A DNA stretch of 64,000 bases from Ensifer sp. WSM1721 (lineage in GTDB: Bacteria; Pseudomonadota; Alphaproteobacteria; Rhizobiales; Rhizobiaceae), in the NCBI RefSeq assembly GCF_000513895.2, contig NZ_CP165784.1:62001-126000 (forward strand), in the 5' to 3' direction. The translations under genes and the position numbers were made by a program. Position 1 is the first letter of the stretch; each line of letters starts with the position of its first letter. Below are positions 1 through 9,629 of this stretch, piece after piece. The notes under the pieces were generated by a model. The model saw only the letters and a list, made by a program, of their open reading frames with translations. It did no database searches and was not told the DNA's origin.

Positions 1-43
1 CAAGCAGCTGCAAGAACGTATCCTTGAGAAACTGGTAGTCCAT
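1..43 (-). CDS. amino acid ABC transporter permease, 5' end only
   Basis: Only the first 14 codons are inside the window, starting from an ATG at 43-41 and reading MDYQFLKDTFLQLL. The gene follows the permease at 46-768 after a two-base gap on the same strand. In polar amino acid uptake systems (HisQM/OccQM type) two permeases are usually encoded back to back, so this is most likely the second membrane subunit. The assignment rests on context, because the visible peptide is too short to identify by itself. Confidence 0.6.
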   Translation of the reverse strand, partial: MDYQFLKDTFLQLL

Positions 44-45
44 GG

Positions 46-768
46 TCAGGCTTCTTTTGGTCTTGAGCCGTGGGCGGCGTCAGCCCGTCTTTCGGCTATT
101 TCCAAGGTGCGGGTGGTGACCGCCGTCAGCGCGAGATACATCGCGACCCCGGCGATGTAGAACAGAAAGTATTCGCGGGTTGTCCTCGCACCCACATCCG
201 TGCGGCGCATGATCTCGGCGAGGCCGGTGACAGAGACCAGCGCGGAATCCTTGAAACTGAGCTGCAGCACATTGCCCAGCCCAGGCAGCGCATATCTTAT
301 CACCTGCGGAGCAATGATCCTGCGGAGACGCAGCATCGGCCCCATTCCCATGGCGAGCGCCGCCTCGAGCTGCCCTTTCGGAATGGCGTTGAACGCGCCC
401 CGGAACACTTCAGCCTGATAAGCGCCGCAGATAACGCCGACGCCCAGAGCGCCCGCGATGAACGGCGGCATGCCCACGAAACCTTTCGCTCCCAGTGAGT
501 GGGCGACGCCGCTTACGATAGACGAGCCGCCGAAATAGAAGAGGTAGATGATGAGAAGCTCGGGAACTCCGCGGAACACCACAGTGTAGGCTTCTGCGGC
601 CGCGCGGCTCGCCATGTTCGAAGACAGCTTCAGCCAGGCTACCAGTGAGCCGATGAACGCGCCTATCAGCACGGCGGCGGCGGTAACCGCAACGGTTACG
701 GCTACGCCTTCCAGCAGCATGAGACCCCAGCCGCCATCGCCAAAGCCTAAGAGCATCAGGTCTTCCAT
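46..768 (-). CDS. polar amino acid ABC transporter permease (HisQ/OccQ-like)
   Basis: This 240-residue inner-membrane subunit belongs to the HisQM/ArtQ family of polar amino acid importers. It has an N-terminal membrane segment (about residues 18-45), further hydrophobic segments, and the cytoplasmic EAA loop (EAALAMGMGPMLRLRRIIAPQ, about 135-155) that docks on the ATPase. The length is normal for the family. The substrate-binding protein lies 73 bp upstream on the same strand and a second permease starts two bases downstream, so this is an operon. The substrate cannot be read from the permease; opines, arginine-like or other polar amino acids are usual for the group. Confidence 0.9.
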   Translation of the reverse strand: MEDLMLLGFGDGGWGLMLLEGVAVTVAVTAAAVLIGAFIGSLVAWLKLSSNMASRAAAEAYTVVFRGVPELLIIYLFYFGGSSIVSGVAHSLGAKGFVGMPPFIAGALGVGVICGAYQAEVFRGAFNAIPKGQLEAALAMGMGPMLRLRRIIAPQVIRYALPGLGNVLQLSFKDSALVSVTGLAEIMRRTDVGARTTREYFLFYIAGVAMYLALTAVTTRTLEIAERRADAAHGSRPKEA

Positions 769-841
769 ATGGAATTATCCGTGTCTCTTGAGAAAGAGAG
801 GCAGCACGTCCGGGAGGTAGGCGCGCTGCCAGTGAGGTGCG

Positions 842-1687
842 TCAGGGCGTGACGTCGCGCTTGAACCACTTTTCCGACAGACGCTTCACTGTCCCGTCCG
901 CCAGCGCACCCTTGATCACCTCGTCGAACTTGGCCTTGAGCTCCGTGTCAGCCAGACGGAAGCAAAGCGCCTGCCCGCCTCCCCAGATCGCCCCCCCGAT
1001 TTCGGGTCCGGCGAACTTCAGGTCTGCGTTGTCCGGCTTCGAGAGCGCCGATGTGAAATAGGTCGCGTCGTCGAAAGAGACGTCGATCCTGCCTGCGGCG
1101 AGGTCCAGATCATGCTCCGGCGGCGTCTTGTATTCCCGGACGGTCGCGACATCGGAGAAGTTGCGGTTGATGAACTCGGAATAGACCGTCGAAATCTGCA
1201 CGCCGATCGTCTTGCCCTGCAGAGCCTCGCGCAGCTTGCCCAGCACTTCATCCGACTGCGGCCCCTTGTCATGCTCGTCAAGCTTGAGCTTGATATCCTT
1301 TCCGGGGAGATCGGTGACCGCGCCGAGGCTGCTCACGACAAAAGCAGCCGGCGTGTTCACGTAGGGAACGGAAAACGCGATCTGCTTCTTTCGCTCGGCG
1401 GTGATGTTCACGCCATCCATCACGACGTCGAACTTGCCCGCCTGCAGGCCGGTGAACATGCCGTCCCAGTCCTGGGCCACGAACTTGCAGTCGAGTTTCG
1501 CCCGCTCGCAGAGCACCTTCGCCAGCTCGGGCTCGAACCCGTCCAACGCGCCCTCGGGTGTGGTGATGTTCCATGGCTCGTAAGCGCCCTCAAAGGCGAT
1601 GGTGACGGTCTCAGCCCGAGCGGCAGCGGCTGCGATTGTGGCCACTGTCATGATCGACGCGAAAACAATGCGGTTCAATGTCTTCAA
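842..1687 (-). CDS. periplasmic amino acid-binding protein (HisJ/ArgT-like SBP)
   Basis: This 281-residue family 3 extracellular solute-binding protein has a signal peptide at about residues 1-25, with likely cleavage after ARA. The mature N-terminus carries the family pattern of an aromatic ligand platform (GAYEPWN) followed by GFEPELAKVLCERA and the conserved DWDGMFTGLQAGKFDVVMDG. It would capture a polar amino acid in the periplasm and deliver it to the permeases downstream. The nearby aminotransferase and LuxR-type regulator suggest the ligand is used catabolically. The exact ligand is not predictable from what can be seen. Confidence 0.9.
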   Translation of the reverse strand: MKTLNRIVFASIMTVATIAAAAARAETVTIAFEGAYEPWNITTPEGALDGFEPELAKVLCERAKLDCKFVAQDWDGMFTGLQAGKFDVVMDGVNITAERKKQIAFSVPYVNTPAAFVVSSLGAVTDLPGKDIKLKLDEHDKGPQSDEVLGKLREALQGKTIGVQISTVYSEFINRNFSDVATVREYKTPPEHDLDLAAGRIDVSFDDATYFTSALSKPDNADLKFAGPEIGGAIWGGGQALCFRLADTELKAKFDEVIKGALADGTVKRLSEKWFKRDVTP

Positions 1688-1805
1688 GACACCCTCCCTT
1701 GTGGTTGAACTCCGCCAGAGCCCCTCCCCGGGCAGTTCTGCGGCGGCGAATTCATACGATTTAGGAGGCGGGCATGCACATCCCCCCGGAGGAGGACAAA
1801 GATGG

Positions 1806-2639
1806 CTAAGGCCCGGATGGAGCCATCTGGACGTGCTTCAGGAAGAGGGAAAGCAGTTCGGCCTGCGTGGAGATGGACAGCTTCTGATAAGCACGTTTTC
1901 GATGCGTCTTCACCGTCGTGATCGAGATGTCGAGATGTGAGGCGATCGATTCGGAGGAGTGCCCTCTCAAAATCATCGCGGTGACCTCGCGCTCCCTCGC
2001 GCTCAGAACGTTCTCTCCGAAACCTTCGAAATCGCTGGTTGCATCTGTTGCCTGGCGGGTCTTGGAGAATGCGAGCTGCTTCCCGACAAGCTGCCAGTGC
2101 TTGCTCAGTCCCGCGGTAATGACCGGAAGCATCATTTCCAGCGCGCGAATATTGTCTTCTTCGAAACGGGCCGTGCTTCTCTTGCGGTATAGCCCGATCT
2201 CGACCGTCAGCTTCTCGCCGAGGTCGACGGCTATGTCCACCTCCTCAAGCTCCTGCGGCCAGCCGCTGGTTATGTATCCGGCCTCCTCCTTGTCGGAGAA
2301 GATCACCTCGAGCCCCTGCTGCTGCTCATCTTCGGGATTTGCGTCGGGAGCCAAATCTCTTAATCGGTACACGCCCGTCGGCAGGCCTTTCTGATGCTGC
2401 TGGAAGAAGGCGTTCAGCACGTAGGTCTGGGTCAGAAACGTCATCATCCCGTCCCGGGCACCGGCATCGGGAAAGTTGTCGAACAGATGTATCGGCGCTT
2501 CGCTGCCGCGGTAGATGACTATCGAGAACAGGTCGAAGGCTGCATGCGCCCGCAGCCAGTCCTGAAGGGACGGGCAGAAACCGGCGTCGCCGCAAGAACG
2601 TATTAGCTGGCCGATCCTGCTGTACTCTGTCTCCGTCAT
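1806..2639 (-). CDS. LuxR-family transcriptional regulator
   Basis: This 277-residue regulator has a C-terminal LuxR/FixJ helix-turn-helix at about residues 210-270 (LSAREREVTAMILRGHSSESIASH, then ISITTVKTHRKRAYQKL). The N-terminal 170 residues look like a ligand-sensing domain rather than a response-regulator receiver, and no phospho-acceptor pattern is evident. No luxI-type synthase is present in the window, so if it senses an acyl-homoserine lactone it would be a solo. It is transcribed divergently from the aminotransferase at 2745 and away from it towards the ABC transporter genes, so it is the natural candidate regulator of both. The inducer is unknown. Confidence 0.85.
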   Translation of the reverse strand: MTETEYSRIGQLIRSCGDAGFCPSLQDWLRAHAAFDLFSIVIYRGSEAPIHLFDNFPDAGARDGMMTFLTQTYVLNAFFQQHQKGLPTGVYRLRDLAPDANPEDEQQQGLEVIFSDKEEAGYITSGWPQELEEVDIAVDLGEKLTVEIGLYRKRSTARFEEDNIRALEMMLPVITAGLSKHWQLVGKQLAFSKTRQATDATSDFEGFGENVLSAREREVTAMILRGHSSESIASHLDISITTVKTHRKRAYQKLSISTQAELLSLFLKHVQMAPSGP

Positions 2640-2656
2640 CCCCGTGCCCCGCCGTA

Positions 2657-2707
2657 ATCCTCTGGGAGGATAGCATGCAATATCGCCCCTCTGTAATCGG
2701 GGATTAC
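2657..2707. promoter_or_regulatory. two inverted repeats in the LuxR/aminotransferase divergent region
   Basis: Two perfect short palindromes lie between the divergent starts: ATCCTCTGGGAGGAT (2657-2671, 6-bp arms, 3-bp centre) and GTAATCGGGGATTAC (2693-2707, 6-bp arms, 3-bp centre). Their position fits operators for the adjacent LuxR-type regulator, although they do not match the classical lux box. Binding is inferred only from symmetry and location. Confidence 0.45.
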
Positions 2708-2744
2708 CGGATTTTCAGTAAACAGCAAGAGGAGGCAGCGGACC

Positions 2745-3851
2745 ATGCAATATGCGCGAATGATGATCGAGAAGGAGTCGCCGGAAGAGTATGGCTACGA
2801 CCTCATCAAATACAATCTTTCGGAAAGCTCGATCGCCGATCAGACGCTGTCCGACATCGGCGTGACTATTCCCGATCTCAAGCTGCTCTACGGCGAGCAT
2901 CGCGGCGACCGCGAACTCCGCGGCCTGGTCGTCGAGAAGGATGACGGCCTCCGCGCGGACAACGTGCTGATGACCGCGGGCGCTGCGGGCGCGCTGTTCA
3001 TCATATCCACAACACTGCTGAGTAAGGAAGACCACCTTGTCGTCGTGCGGCCGAACTATGCGACAAACATCGAGACGCCCCGGGCGATCGGGTGTGACAT
3101 CTCCTACATCGACGTTTCGTTCGACGACAAGTTTGCCCTGAACCTCGACGAGGTCCGGGCGGCGGTTAAGCCGAACACCCGCTATATCAGTGTCACATGC
3201 CCGCATAACCCGACAGGCACTATGTTTTCCCGGTCTGATCTGGATGCGTTGATCGAGATCGCGGAAAGCCGGGGCTGCTATCTCCTTGTCGATGAAACCT
3301 ACAGGGACTTGAGCTACGGCGTCCAGCACCCCACTGCCGCCTCCCTCAGCAAAAGAGCGATCAGCGTAGCGTCGCTGTCAAAAGCTTTTGGCATTCCGGG
3401 CGTGCGCGTCGGCTGGCTCATCACCCGGGATGAGGAGCTTTATGAGCGCTTCCTCGCTGCGAAAGAGCAGATCGGTATCTGCGGCAGTGTTCTTGACGAG
3501 AACGTTGCGCTTCAGATGCTTCGCAAGCGCGATGCCTTCCTCGGAAAGCTTCTTCCGGAAATGCAGCGCAGGCTGGATATTATGCAGGACTGGATCGACA
3601 GCGAGCGCCGGGTGGACTGGGTCCGCCCCTCCGGCGGCGTGGTAGGTTTCCCGCGACTGAACGTCCCCGCCAATTTTGACGCGCCCGAATTCTACAAGTG
3701 CCTGCTGCAGGATCACGGGACATATGTTGGCCCGGGCCACTGGTTTGAAATGCCCAGGAACTACTTCCGCGTGGGCTTCGGATGGCCCACCGCCGACGAA
3801 CTCCGCGGAGGCCTCCAGGCGATTTCCAAGACGCTTGACTCGATCCGCTGA
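2745..3851 (+). CDS. class I/II pyridoxal-phosphate aminotransferase
   Basis: This 368-residue fold-type I enzyme carries the class I/II landmarks: CPHNPTGTMFS (about 151-161), the LLVDETYRDL aspartate strand, the PLP lysine in SLSKAFGIPGVRVGWL (about 210-225), and a C-terminal FRVGFG arginine that would bind the substrate carboxylate. It is preceded by a strong AGGAGG ribosome site ending about 8 bases before the ATG. It stands alone on its strand next to a divergent LuxR regulator and an amino acid transporter, so it probably transaminates the imported amino acid. The family is broad (aspartate, aromatic, capreomycidine-synthase-like enzymes), so the substrate is open. Confidence 0.88.
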   Translation: MQYARMMIEKESPEEYGYDLIKYNLSESSIADQTLSDIGVTIPDLKLLYGEHRGDRELRGLVVEKDDGLRADNVLMTAGAAGALFIISTTLLSKEDHLVVVRPNYATNIETPRAIGCDISYIDVSFDDKFALNLDEVRAAVKPNTRYISVTCPHNPTGTMFSRSDLDALIEIAESRGCYLLVDETYRDLSYGVQHPTAASLSKRAISVASLSKAFGIPGVRVGWLITRDEELYERFLAAKEQIGICGSVLDENVALQMLRKRDAFLGKLLPEMQRRLDIMQDWIDSERRVDWVRPSGGVVGFPRLNVPANFDAPEFYKCLLQDHGTYVGPGHWFEMPRNYFRVGFGWPTADELRGGLQAISKTLDSIR

Positions 3852-3879
3852 CAAAAACCCAGTTCGCCGAAGAAGCTAC

Positions 3880-3907
3880 AGGGGCCGCGCACGCGGCCCT
3901 ACTTTTT
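3880..3907 (+). terminator. intrinsic terminator after the aminotransferase gene
   Basis: GGGCCGC-GCAC-GCGGCCC forms a 7-bp GC-only stem with a 4-base loop (3882-3899), followed by ACTTTTT. It lies about 30 bases beyond the aminotransferase stop codon. Confidence 0.85.
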
Positions 3908-4245
3908 CGTCTTCGCCTGACGTCACGGACCGTGTGGAGCCACAGACAGTTGCGCAAGAGAACGCCTCATTTCTGGCAAACGTACTTAAGCATTGAGAAA
4001 CGGAGGCAGCGTCCCACCATAGGTCTCTTACTGCGGCTATGTTGCAAAAGTTGGTTTATTGATCAAAGGAACGCTGATTGCTGAGCCGATCACGGCAAGC
4101 TGAAGCGGTTGATTAAGCCCTGATCGTTGACGCACCGACGAGGACCATGTCCTGGGAGCGGCCTCGACTTTGCGGTGAAGTCGTCAAAAGGCGGCATCAT
4201 CGCGCTCTCTCCCGCGTTGGCGATCGAAGAGCATCACTTTGAGAG
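3908..4245. other. intergenic stretch with a possible IS6-like end
   Basis: No gene is supported here. From 4035 the sequence begins GGCTATGTTGCAAAAG, which resembles the terminal inverted repeats of IS6-family elements. No transposase frame or second end was found, so at most this is a remnant. Confidence 0.35.
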
Positions 4246-5230
4246 TCAGGAGTGCCCGGCTGCCAACGCCGCTTCGACCCATGAAGCAATTTCGAGAAGA
4301 CGGCGGTCCGCGTGCCGACGGCCAATCAGCATGAAGCCGACAGGCAGGCCTGACACCGGTATAGGAAGCGAAATCGACGGGCAGTCCACCAGGTTTGCGA
4401 TGCGCGGATTGCGCAGCACGAGACCGTTGGCATCGTGGAAGGCTGCGCTCTCGTCCACCGACTCCAAGAGCGGCGCGCGAACTGGTGTCGTCGGCAGGGC
4501 GAAGACTTCGTCCTCGGTGATCGCATGCCCGAATGACCGAATAGCGGCTTGCCGCAGTTTGATCATGCGTGCGTAGTCGGTGGCCAAGATACCGGCTCCG
4601 GCTTCGATGCGCACCCGCGTCTTCGAGTCAGCGCCGTCGAGATTATCAAGACCCAGGCCGCGCAAGGTGGCGCCCACTTCGATCGACGGGAAGGTGCCGA
4701 TGCGATCAATCGCAGCAAGTTCGTCCAGGATCCCTCCCATCGAACCATCGACAACCGTCGCGCCAACCTCGCTAAGCGCAACAACTGCGCTTTCAAAAGC
4801 GTCGAGGACTTCGGGCTCGGCACGATCGAACAGCCGCCCCCTGGCGCCGCCGGTCTGATCGGGGCAATCGGCTCTCCGGCAAGCACCCGATCGGCGGGGG
4901 CGCAGTCAGCAACGCTGGATGCGATCGGACCTACCGTATCGAGGCTCGATGACAGAGAGAATGTACCCTCTGTCGGTACGCGCCCACCCGTAGGCTTGAA
5001 ACCGACGGCGCCGGAGAGCGCCGACGGAATGCGGATCGAGCCACCCGTATCGCTCCCAATCGCGATCTCGGCCATGCCGTCGATTACCGAGACGACGGCG
5101 CCGGACGACGAACCACCTGGCACGCGTACGCGATCTCGTGGATTACCCGGTACCCCGTCATGCGGATTGGTGCCAAGTGCCGAAAAGGCGAACTCGGTCA
5201 TCTGGGTCTTGCCGATGATGAACCCCTCTG
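4246..5230 (-). pseudogene. amidase-signature enzyme, frameshifted and 5'-truncated
   Basis: Two overlapping minus-strand frames together encode the central and C-terminal parts of an amidase-signature (AS) hydrolase. The upstream part reads IIGKTQMTEFAF, then the glycine/serine-rich signature (GGSSSGAVVS) with the serine nucleophile in DTGGSIRIPSA (about 5100-4990). The downstream part contains ALPTTPVRAPLL and SLPIPVSGLPVGFMLIG. The frames switch near 4840 by a single-base indel. Upstream of 5200 there is an in-frame stop, and the N-terminal region that normally supplies the catalytic lysine is missing; the chemoreceptor gene begins there. The gene therefore looks dead, probably once encoding a Glu-tRNA amidotransferase-A-like amidase. 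Confidence 0.85.
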
Positions 5231-5354
5231 GTTCCGAGCAGCATCAGCCATTTGGTTCGGATGCCGTGAGAACCCGGGAGAAGCGGTCGACCTCCACAGA
5301 ACCCGAAGAAGAACCCTCTTCACGTCTATGGGTCGCCGCGTTGTCATGACCAGT

Positions 5355-7892
5355 TTAGGCTGCTCTCATCGTCTCAGATGAGCCGTCGCCGTTCTCCCCG
5401 AGATCGAACCGGTGGATGAGTTCCTTCAGGTAATCCGCCTCGCCCGATAGTGTCCAACTCGCGGCTTCGGTCTCCTCGGCCATGGCCGCATTGCTCTGCG
5501 TCAGCTGGTCGAGTCGGCTGATCGCGCCATTAATCTCGGCGATCGAGGATGCCTGCTCCCGGCTCGACAGCGCAATCGCCCCAATCTGGGTGGAGATGCT
5601 TAGGATGTGGTTGGAAATATCCAGCAACGCAGCACCGGTCTTCGAGACCAGGCCGGCGCCGGTTGCGACTTCGGCGGTAGAGTTGCCGATCAGCGTGGAA
5701 ATCTCCCGGGCGGCGCTGGCGGAGCGCTGTGCCAGTTCCCGCACCTCCTGCGCGACGACGGCAAAGCCCTTGCCGGCCTCGCCGGCGCGTGCCGCCTCGA
5801 TGCCCGCATTGAGCGCCAAGAGGTTGATCTGGAAGGCGATGTCGTCGATGACCGCGATGATGTTGCCGATCTGGTCGGAGGCGTCCTCGATGCGCCGCAT
5901 CGCTTCCGTGGCATTGCGCACAACAACGGTGGACCGATCGGCCTCCTGCTTGGCCTCGGAAACCGTGCGGTCGGCAGTGGCCGCCTGGTCGGCCGCACTG
6001 CGGATAGTGGCGACGATCTGGTCGACGGCTGCCGCCGTTTCTTCGAGCGACGCCGCTTGCTGCTCGGTGCGACCCGAAAGCGCCTTGGCGCCTTCGGCCA
6101 TCTGGCGGCCGCTTCCTTGAATGGAAGACGACGTCGCGCGGATCTGGGCAAGGGTTTGCCTCAGGCCGGCGGCGGCGGCGTTGAAATCGGTGCGAAGCTT
6201 GTCGAGATCAGGGGCGAAGGGGTTTTCGATCGTGCAGGTTAGCCGGCCCTTGGCCATGGCATCGAGCCCGCCGGCCAGGGCATCGACCGCGAAGGCGATT
6301 TCGGCGTCGCGGCGGGACCTGTCGGCCTCGTTGCGCTGACGCTCGCCATCGGCCGCGGCACGCTGCAGCTCGGACTGCCGTTCGAGGAAGACCTTCGCCT
6401 TCGCATTGGTCTTGAAGACGTCGAGAGCACGCGCCATCTCGCCTATCTCATCGGCACGGTTCTGATTGCCGACGGCCGTGTCGAGCAGGCCGCCGGCGAG
6501 GTTGCGCATCGCCTGGGTGATCTGGCCGATTGGCCCCTTCAGCGTCAGTACCAGCGCCGCGCCGGAGACAAGGGCGATGATCACGCCCAGCGCCATGGCG
6601 CCGATGGACAGTAAGTTGGCATCCTGGCTCTGGCGGCCGGCCGCGCTCTGCTGCAGATCAGCAAACTGCGAGAGCTCCTTGCCAATGTGGTCGATCTCGG
6701 CGGCGGCGGCCTCAAATTGCTGGGCCCGCTTGTCGGTGGCGCCGACGAGTTCGGCGGTCGCCCGCTCGATCGTGTCGAGAGCCGGAGCGAGCTTTGCCGA
6801 CTGCTCGCCGGCGAAGGCGAGGCCGCCTGCCGAGGAGCTCAGCGCAAAGAGTGCTTTCCGGCATTCCGCCAGCTGCGTTGCCAGGGCGGAGTGCTTTTCC
6901 GCCGAACGGTCAAGCATGAGCTCGGCAAGCGCGATGCGTGTCAGGTAGATGGCATCGGTGAGATGCCGCGTATCCTGCATCACGAGCCCGGCCTTGGCGA
7001 GCGACGCGCCGAGCTGTTCGAACCTGGCGGACACGTCCTGCATCTTCAGGGTCGCCGCGGCTTCGAGCGGCTCCTTCAGCGTTTTGAAGTCAGCGAAGGT
7101 ATCGAGGATTTTCTGGATGTTTTCCGGCGGGCGCGGCTTGTCGTCAACGAGCGCGTTCAGTGCCTTGGCGTTGGCCGAGAAAGCCTTGCCGAGCGGCTTG
7201 GAATTCTTCGGTAATGCGGCCGGCAATAGCTTCTGGTGAACCTTCAGGTCGCCCATCGCCGCGGCGAGCCGCTGATAACCCTCACTGTCATCCTTGCGTG
7301 CCGCAAATGCATCCCCCAAGGCCGCAACAAACCGCGTCGCCGCGAGGATCTTCTGCACGTGACGCAGTTTCTCCTTGGCACTGTCTTCCTCCCTGGTGAT
7401 CGACGTGTCGAACGCAGTGGCGGCAGTCAACAGATCCGCCTGCGATCTTGAGATGCCGCCCAGGGCATTCTTGATGCCGGCCTCGAGCCGCGCTTCGTCG
7501 GCGTGCAGAGCCCAAAGATCGTCCATCCGACCGTTGATCGCGGCGAGCGCCGCGGATGCGCTTTCGAGCTCCGCCCAGCCTTCCGATTGTGGCGTCAGGC
7601 GCCGGCGGGCAGCGTCGAGGGCCGCGCGCTGGTCCCCGAGCCGCTTGAAGACAAGCGCCCGGTTTTCCTCGGTCGTCTGATCGAGAAAGCCGATCATCGC
7701 GGCATAGACATCCTTGAAACCACGCAGCGAGGCCGCGACCTCGTTGGATATCGCCATGCGGTTCTGCAGCAGTCCCGATGCCAGTATCCCGGTCACGCCG
7801 ACCGCGGTGATGCTCAGGATGAAGGGTAATACCAGCATCATCACCTTGGTTTGGATTTTGAAACGCGAAAGGAGGCGATCGACCCAGCCCAT
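5355..7892 (-). CDS. methyl-accepting chemotaxis protein
   Basis: This 845-residue transmembrane chemoreceptor has a first membrane helix at about residues 17-40, a long helical periplasmic domain (about 40-425), and a second helix at about 428-452. A HAMP domain follows at about 453-505, with a second HAMP-like segment ([20 protein letters not shown], about 545-590). The C-terminal signalling domain includes the hairpin tip [19 protein letters not shown] that contacts CheA and CheW. Size and order are typical of rhizobial receptors with an all-helical sensor. No che genes are nearby, so it presumably signals to a pathway encoded elsewhere. No CheR-tethering pentapeptide is obvious at the C-terminus, and the ligand is unknown. 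Confidence 0.95.
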   Translation of the reverse strand: MGWVDRLLSRFKIQTKVMMLVLPFILSITAVGVTGILASGLLQNRMAISNEVAASLRGFKDVYAAMIGFLDQTTEENRALVFKRLGDQRAALDAARRRLTPQSEGWAELESASAALAAINGRMDDLWALHADEARLEAGIKNALGGISRSQADLLTAATAFDTSITREEDSAKEKLRHVQKILAATRFVAALGDAFAARKDDSEGYQRLAAAMGDLKVHQKLLPAALPKNSKPLGKAFSANAKALNALVDDKPRPPENIQKILDTFADFKTLKEPLEAAATLKMQDVSARFEQLGASLAKAGLVMQDTRHLTDAIYLTRIALAELMLDRSAEKHSALATQLAECRKALFALSSSAGGLAFAGEQSAKLAPALDTIERATAELVGATDKRAQQFEAAAAEIDHIGKELSQFADLQQSAAGRQSQDANLLSIGAMALGVIIALVSGAALVLTLKGPIGQITQAMRNLAGGLLDTAVGNQNRADEIGEMARALDVFKTNAKAKVFLERQSELQRAAADGERQRNEADRSRRDAEIAFAVDALAGGLDAMAKGRLTCTIENPFAPDLDKLRTDFNAAAAGLRQTLAQIRATSSSIQGSGRQMAEGAKALSGRTEQQAASLEETAAAVDQIVATIRSAADQAATADRTVSEAKQEADRSTVVVRNATEAMRRIEDASDQIGNIIAVIDDIAFQINLLALNAGIEAARAGEAGKGFAVVAQEVRELAQRSASAAREISTLIGNSTAEVATGAGLVSKTGAALLDISNHILSISTQIGAIALSSREQASSIAEINGAISRLDQLTQSNAAMAEETEAASWTLSGEADYLKELIHRFDLGENGDGSSETMRAA

Positions 7893-8174
7893 GACATACC
7901 TCGCAAATCAATGAAGTGGCGGCTGTGTGCGCCGCAGCATGAGCCGCATCGGTAGGCAGGGAGGAATAACAAATCGATAACGACGGGCCGGTTTTCGGCA
8001 GATGTCACACAATATTCACGAACGGCAATTTGTATGACTTTTCAATAGCCTCGCTGCACCGGCATGGTCACCGCGGTTGGCAGCGGTAGCGGCGGCCGGC
8101 GGATATCCTCTTGAGGCGAACTGCCGAGCAACCTGTTTCCGAGATCTGTCGCTCGGGCGATGCCAACGTGCCGT

Positions 8175-9245
8175 TTAAGCGCCTCCCTCGGGCAGGGGCT
8201 CGTCGGCGAAGAGGTTCGCGGAAGCCGCGGCCGCTGCCCTCCTTGCGGTACCAAGGCGCGCATGGGCCTCACGCAGCTTGGTCCGCGATTCCTCGCTCAC
8301 GATCGCCGCCAGCCCCTGGAGCTGGTCAATGACAGTCTTGAGCCGCGTCTCATGCGACTGGAGTTGGCGCACCGTGCGCGTCGGATCGCTTGCAAGATCG
8401 GTGACGAGTGTCTGAAGCCGGGCTTCCTCCTCGGCCTTCAGGCCGGCAAGTTTCTCGACGGTTTCCGTCTTGGTCTTGCCCGAGAGGGCCCCGATTAGCT
8501 TGCCGACTTCGGTGTCGGATTGGCATTCGGGCTTGGCGAGAACCGCCGGCGTCTGCTCCTGCAGGGCTTTGATCTCGGCGGCTAGCTTTGCCTTTACGTC
8601 TTGGCACGCCTGCGCGAGCCCCGCGAGGATGCGTAACGGTAGTGGCGTATAGGCGAGATCATTGGTGTTCTCGACATGGACGTTAGCGGTACGTGAATCG
8701 AAGACGCTGACCGCCGAGAGCATCGAGTCGGCAGGACTACCCTGTGTCCAAGAGGTGTTTCGTTTCTGGCCGCCGATATAGAACTCTACTTTCGCTGATG
8801 GCGTGCCGGAGGCGGTAGTGTAGATGTTGGGCAGGATCGCATCGCCCCTGGGCGAACGCGCGCGGCAAATCTGTTTGAGAACGCGGGCGTAGCCAGACTT
8901 GCCTGCGCCATTGTCACCGTAGATGACCGTCAGCCCGGTTTTCCCGAATGACAGTCGCTCGCCTGGAGCGAGCGCGTTGACGTTGGACAGGTCGTGGAGC
9001 GCGCCGAGCGTGATGACGGCATGGCTAGCGGCGGGATCTCGGATGTGGGTCGCATCGAGCGGCAAGCCTTGCTCGCCGCCCGTGCAGATGGCCACGAGCG
9101 ACGCCAGGTCAGCCGGCTCCAGCTTAGCCTGGACGCATAACCGCCGCAGGGCGTCCCGTTGCCAAGCGGGGATGTCTTGTGACCATTTGAGTGTGTCATC
9201 AAGAGCCGCCGCTTCGTTCGAGAGGTCGCCATCCTGTGTGTCCAT
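8175..9245 (-). pseudogene. AAA-family ATPase, N-terminal half only (RloC-like)
   Basis: The 356-residue frame starts with a helical segment and has a clear Walker A (IYGDNGAGKSGYARVLKQIC, about residues 109-128), followed by SVFDSRTANVHVE and a coiled-coil region to the end. This is the front part of large SMC/RecF-like ATPases (AAA_13 or RloC-type, usually 700-900 residues) often found in defence islands. The Walker B and signature motifs that normally follow the coiled coil are absent: the frame stops at 8175 after LFADEPLPEGGA, and the following sequence does not resume the protein. It is probably a truncated remnant. A short functional ATPase is unlikely because the ATP site would be incomplete. 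Confidence 0.7.
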
Positions 9246-9629
9246 ATTTCAGCCCCTTTTCATTGCCGGCCAGCAATTTGGTACGCCCTTTCGCCTGACC
9301 CTTGGGTCAGTTTCCGCCGGTGATGTGTCGCGCTCACCCGGAAATTCACGTTCCCTAAATTGTCGAGCGTACGCAATGGGCGTCATCCGTGAGTCGCGTT
9401 CTTCCGAACATACGCGGAGCGCTAGAGGAAACACAGAGTTGCACTTCGTTTTCAGTGCAATTTCATCACGATCTTGCGATTGCCAAGGAACGCGGACACA
9501 CCAAACTCTCCTACCGCCCACTGGCAATCGGGAACGTCGGTGAAATGCTTTGCAACCGAGCGTTTACTCTCTCGCATTTTGCGGGAAATGTGCTCTATTA
9601 GAGGTGGAGAGAGGGAGGAACAACGCGAA
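9246..9629. other. intergenic region upstream of the HipA-like gene
   Basis: No convincing gene is visible. The stretch separates the divergently oriented ATPase remnant and the HipA-like operon and probably holds the promoter of the latter; no clear sigma-70 boxes were identified. Confidence 0.4.
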
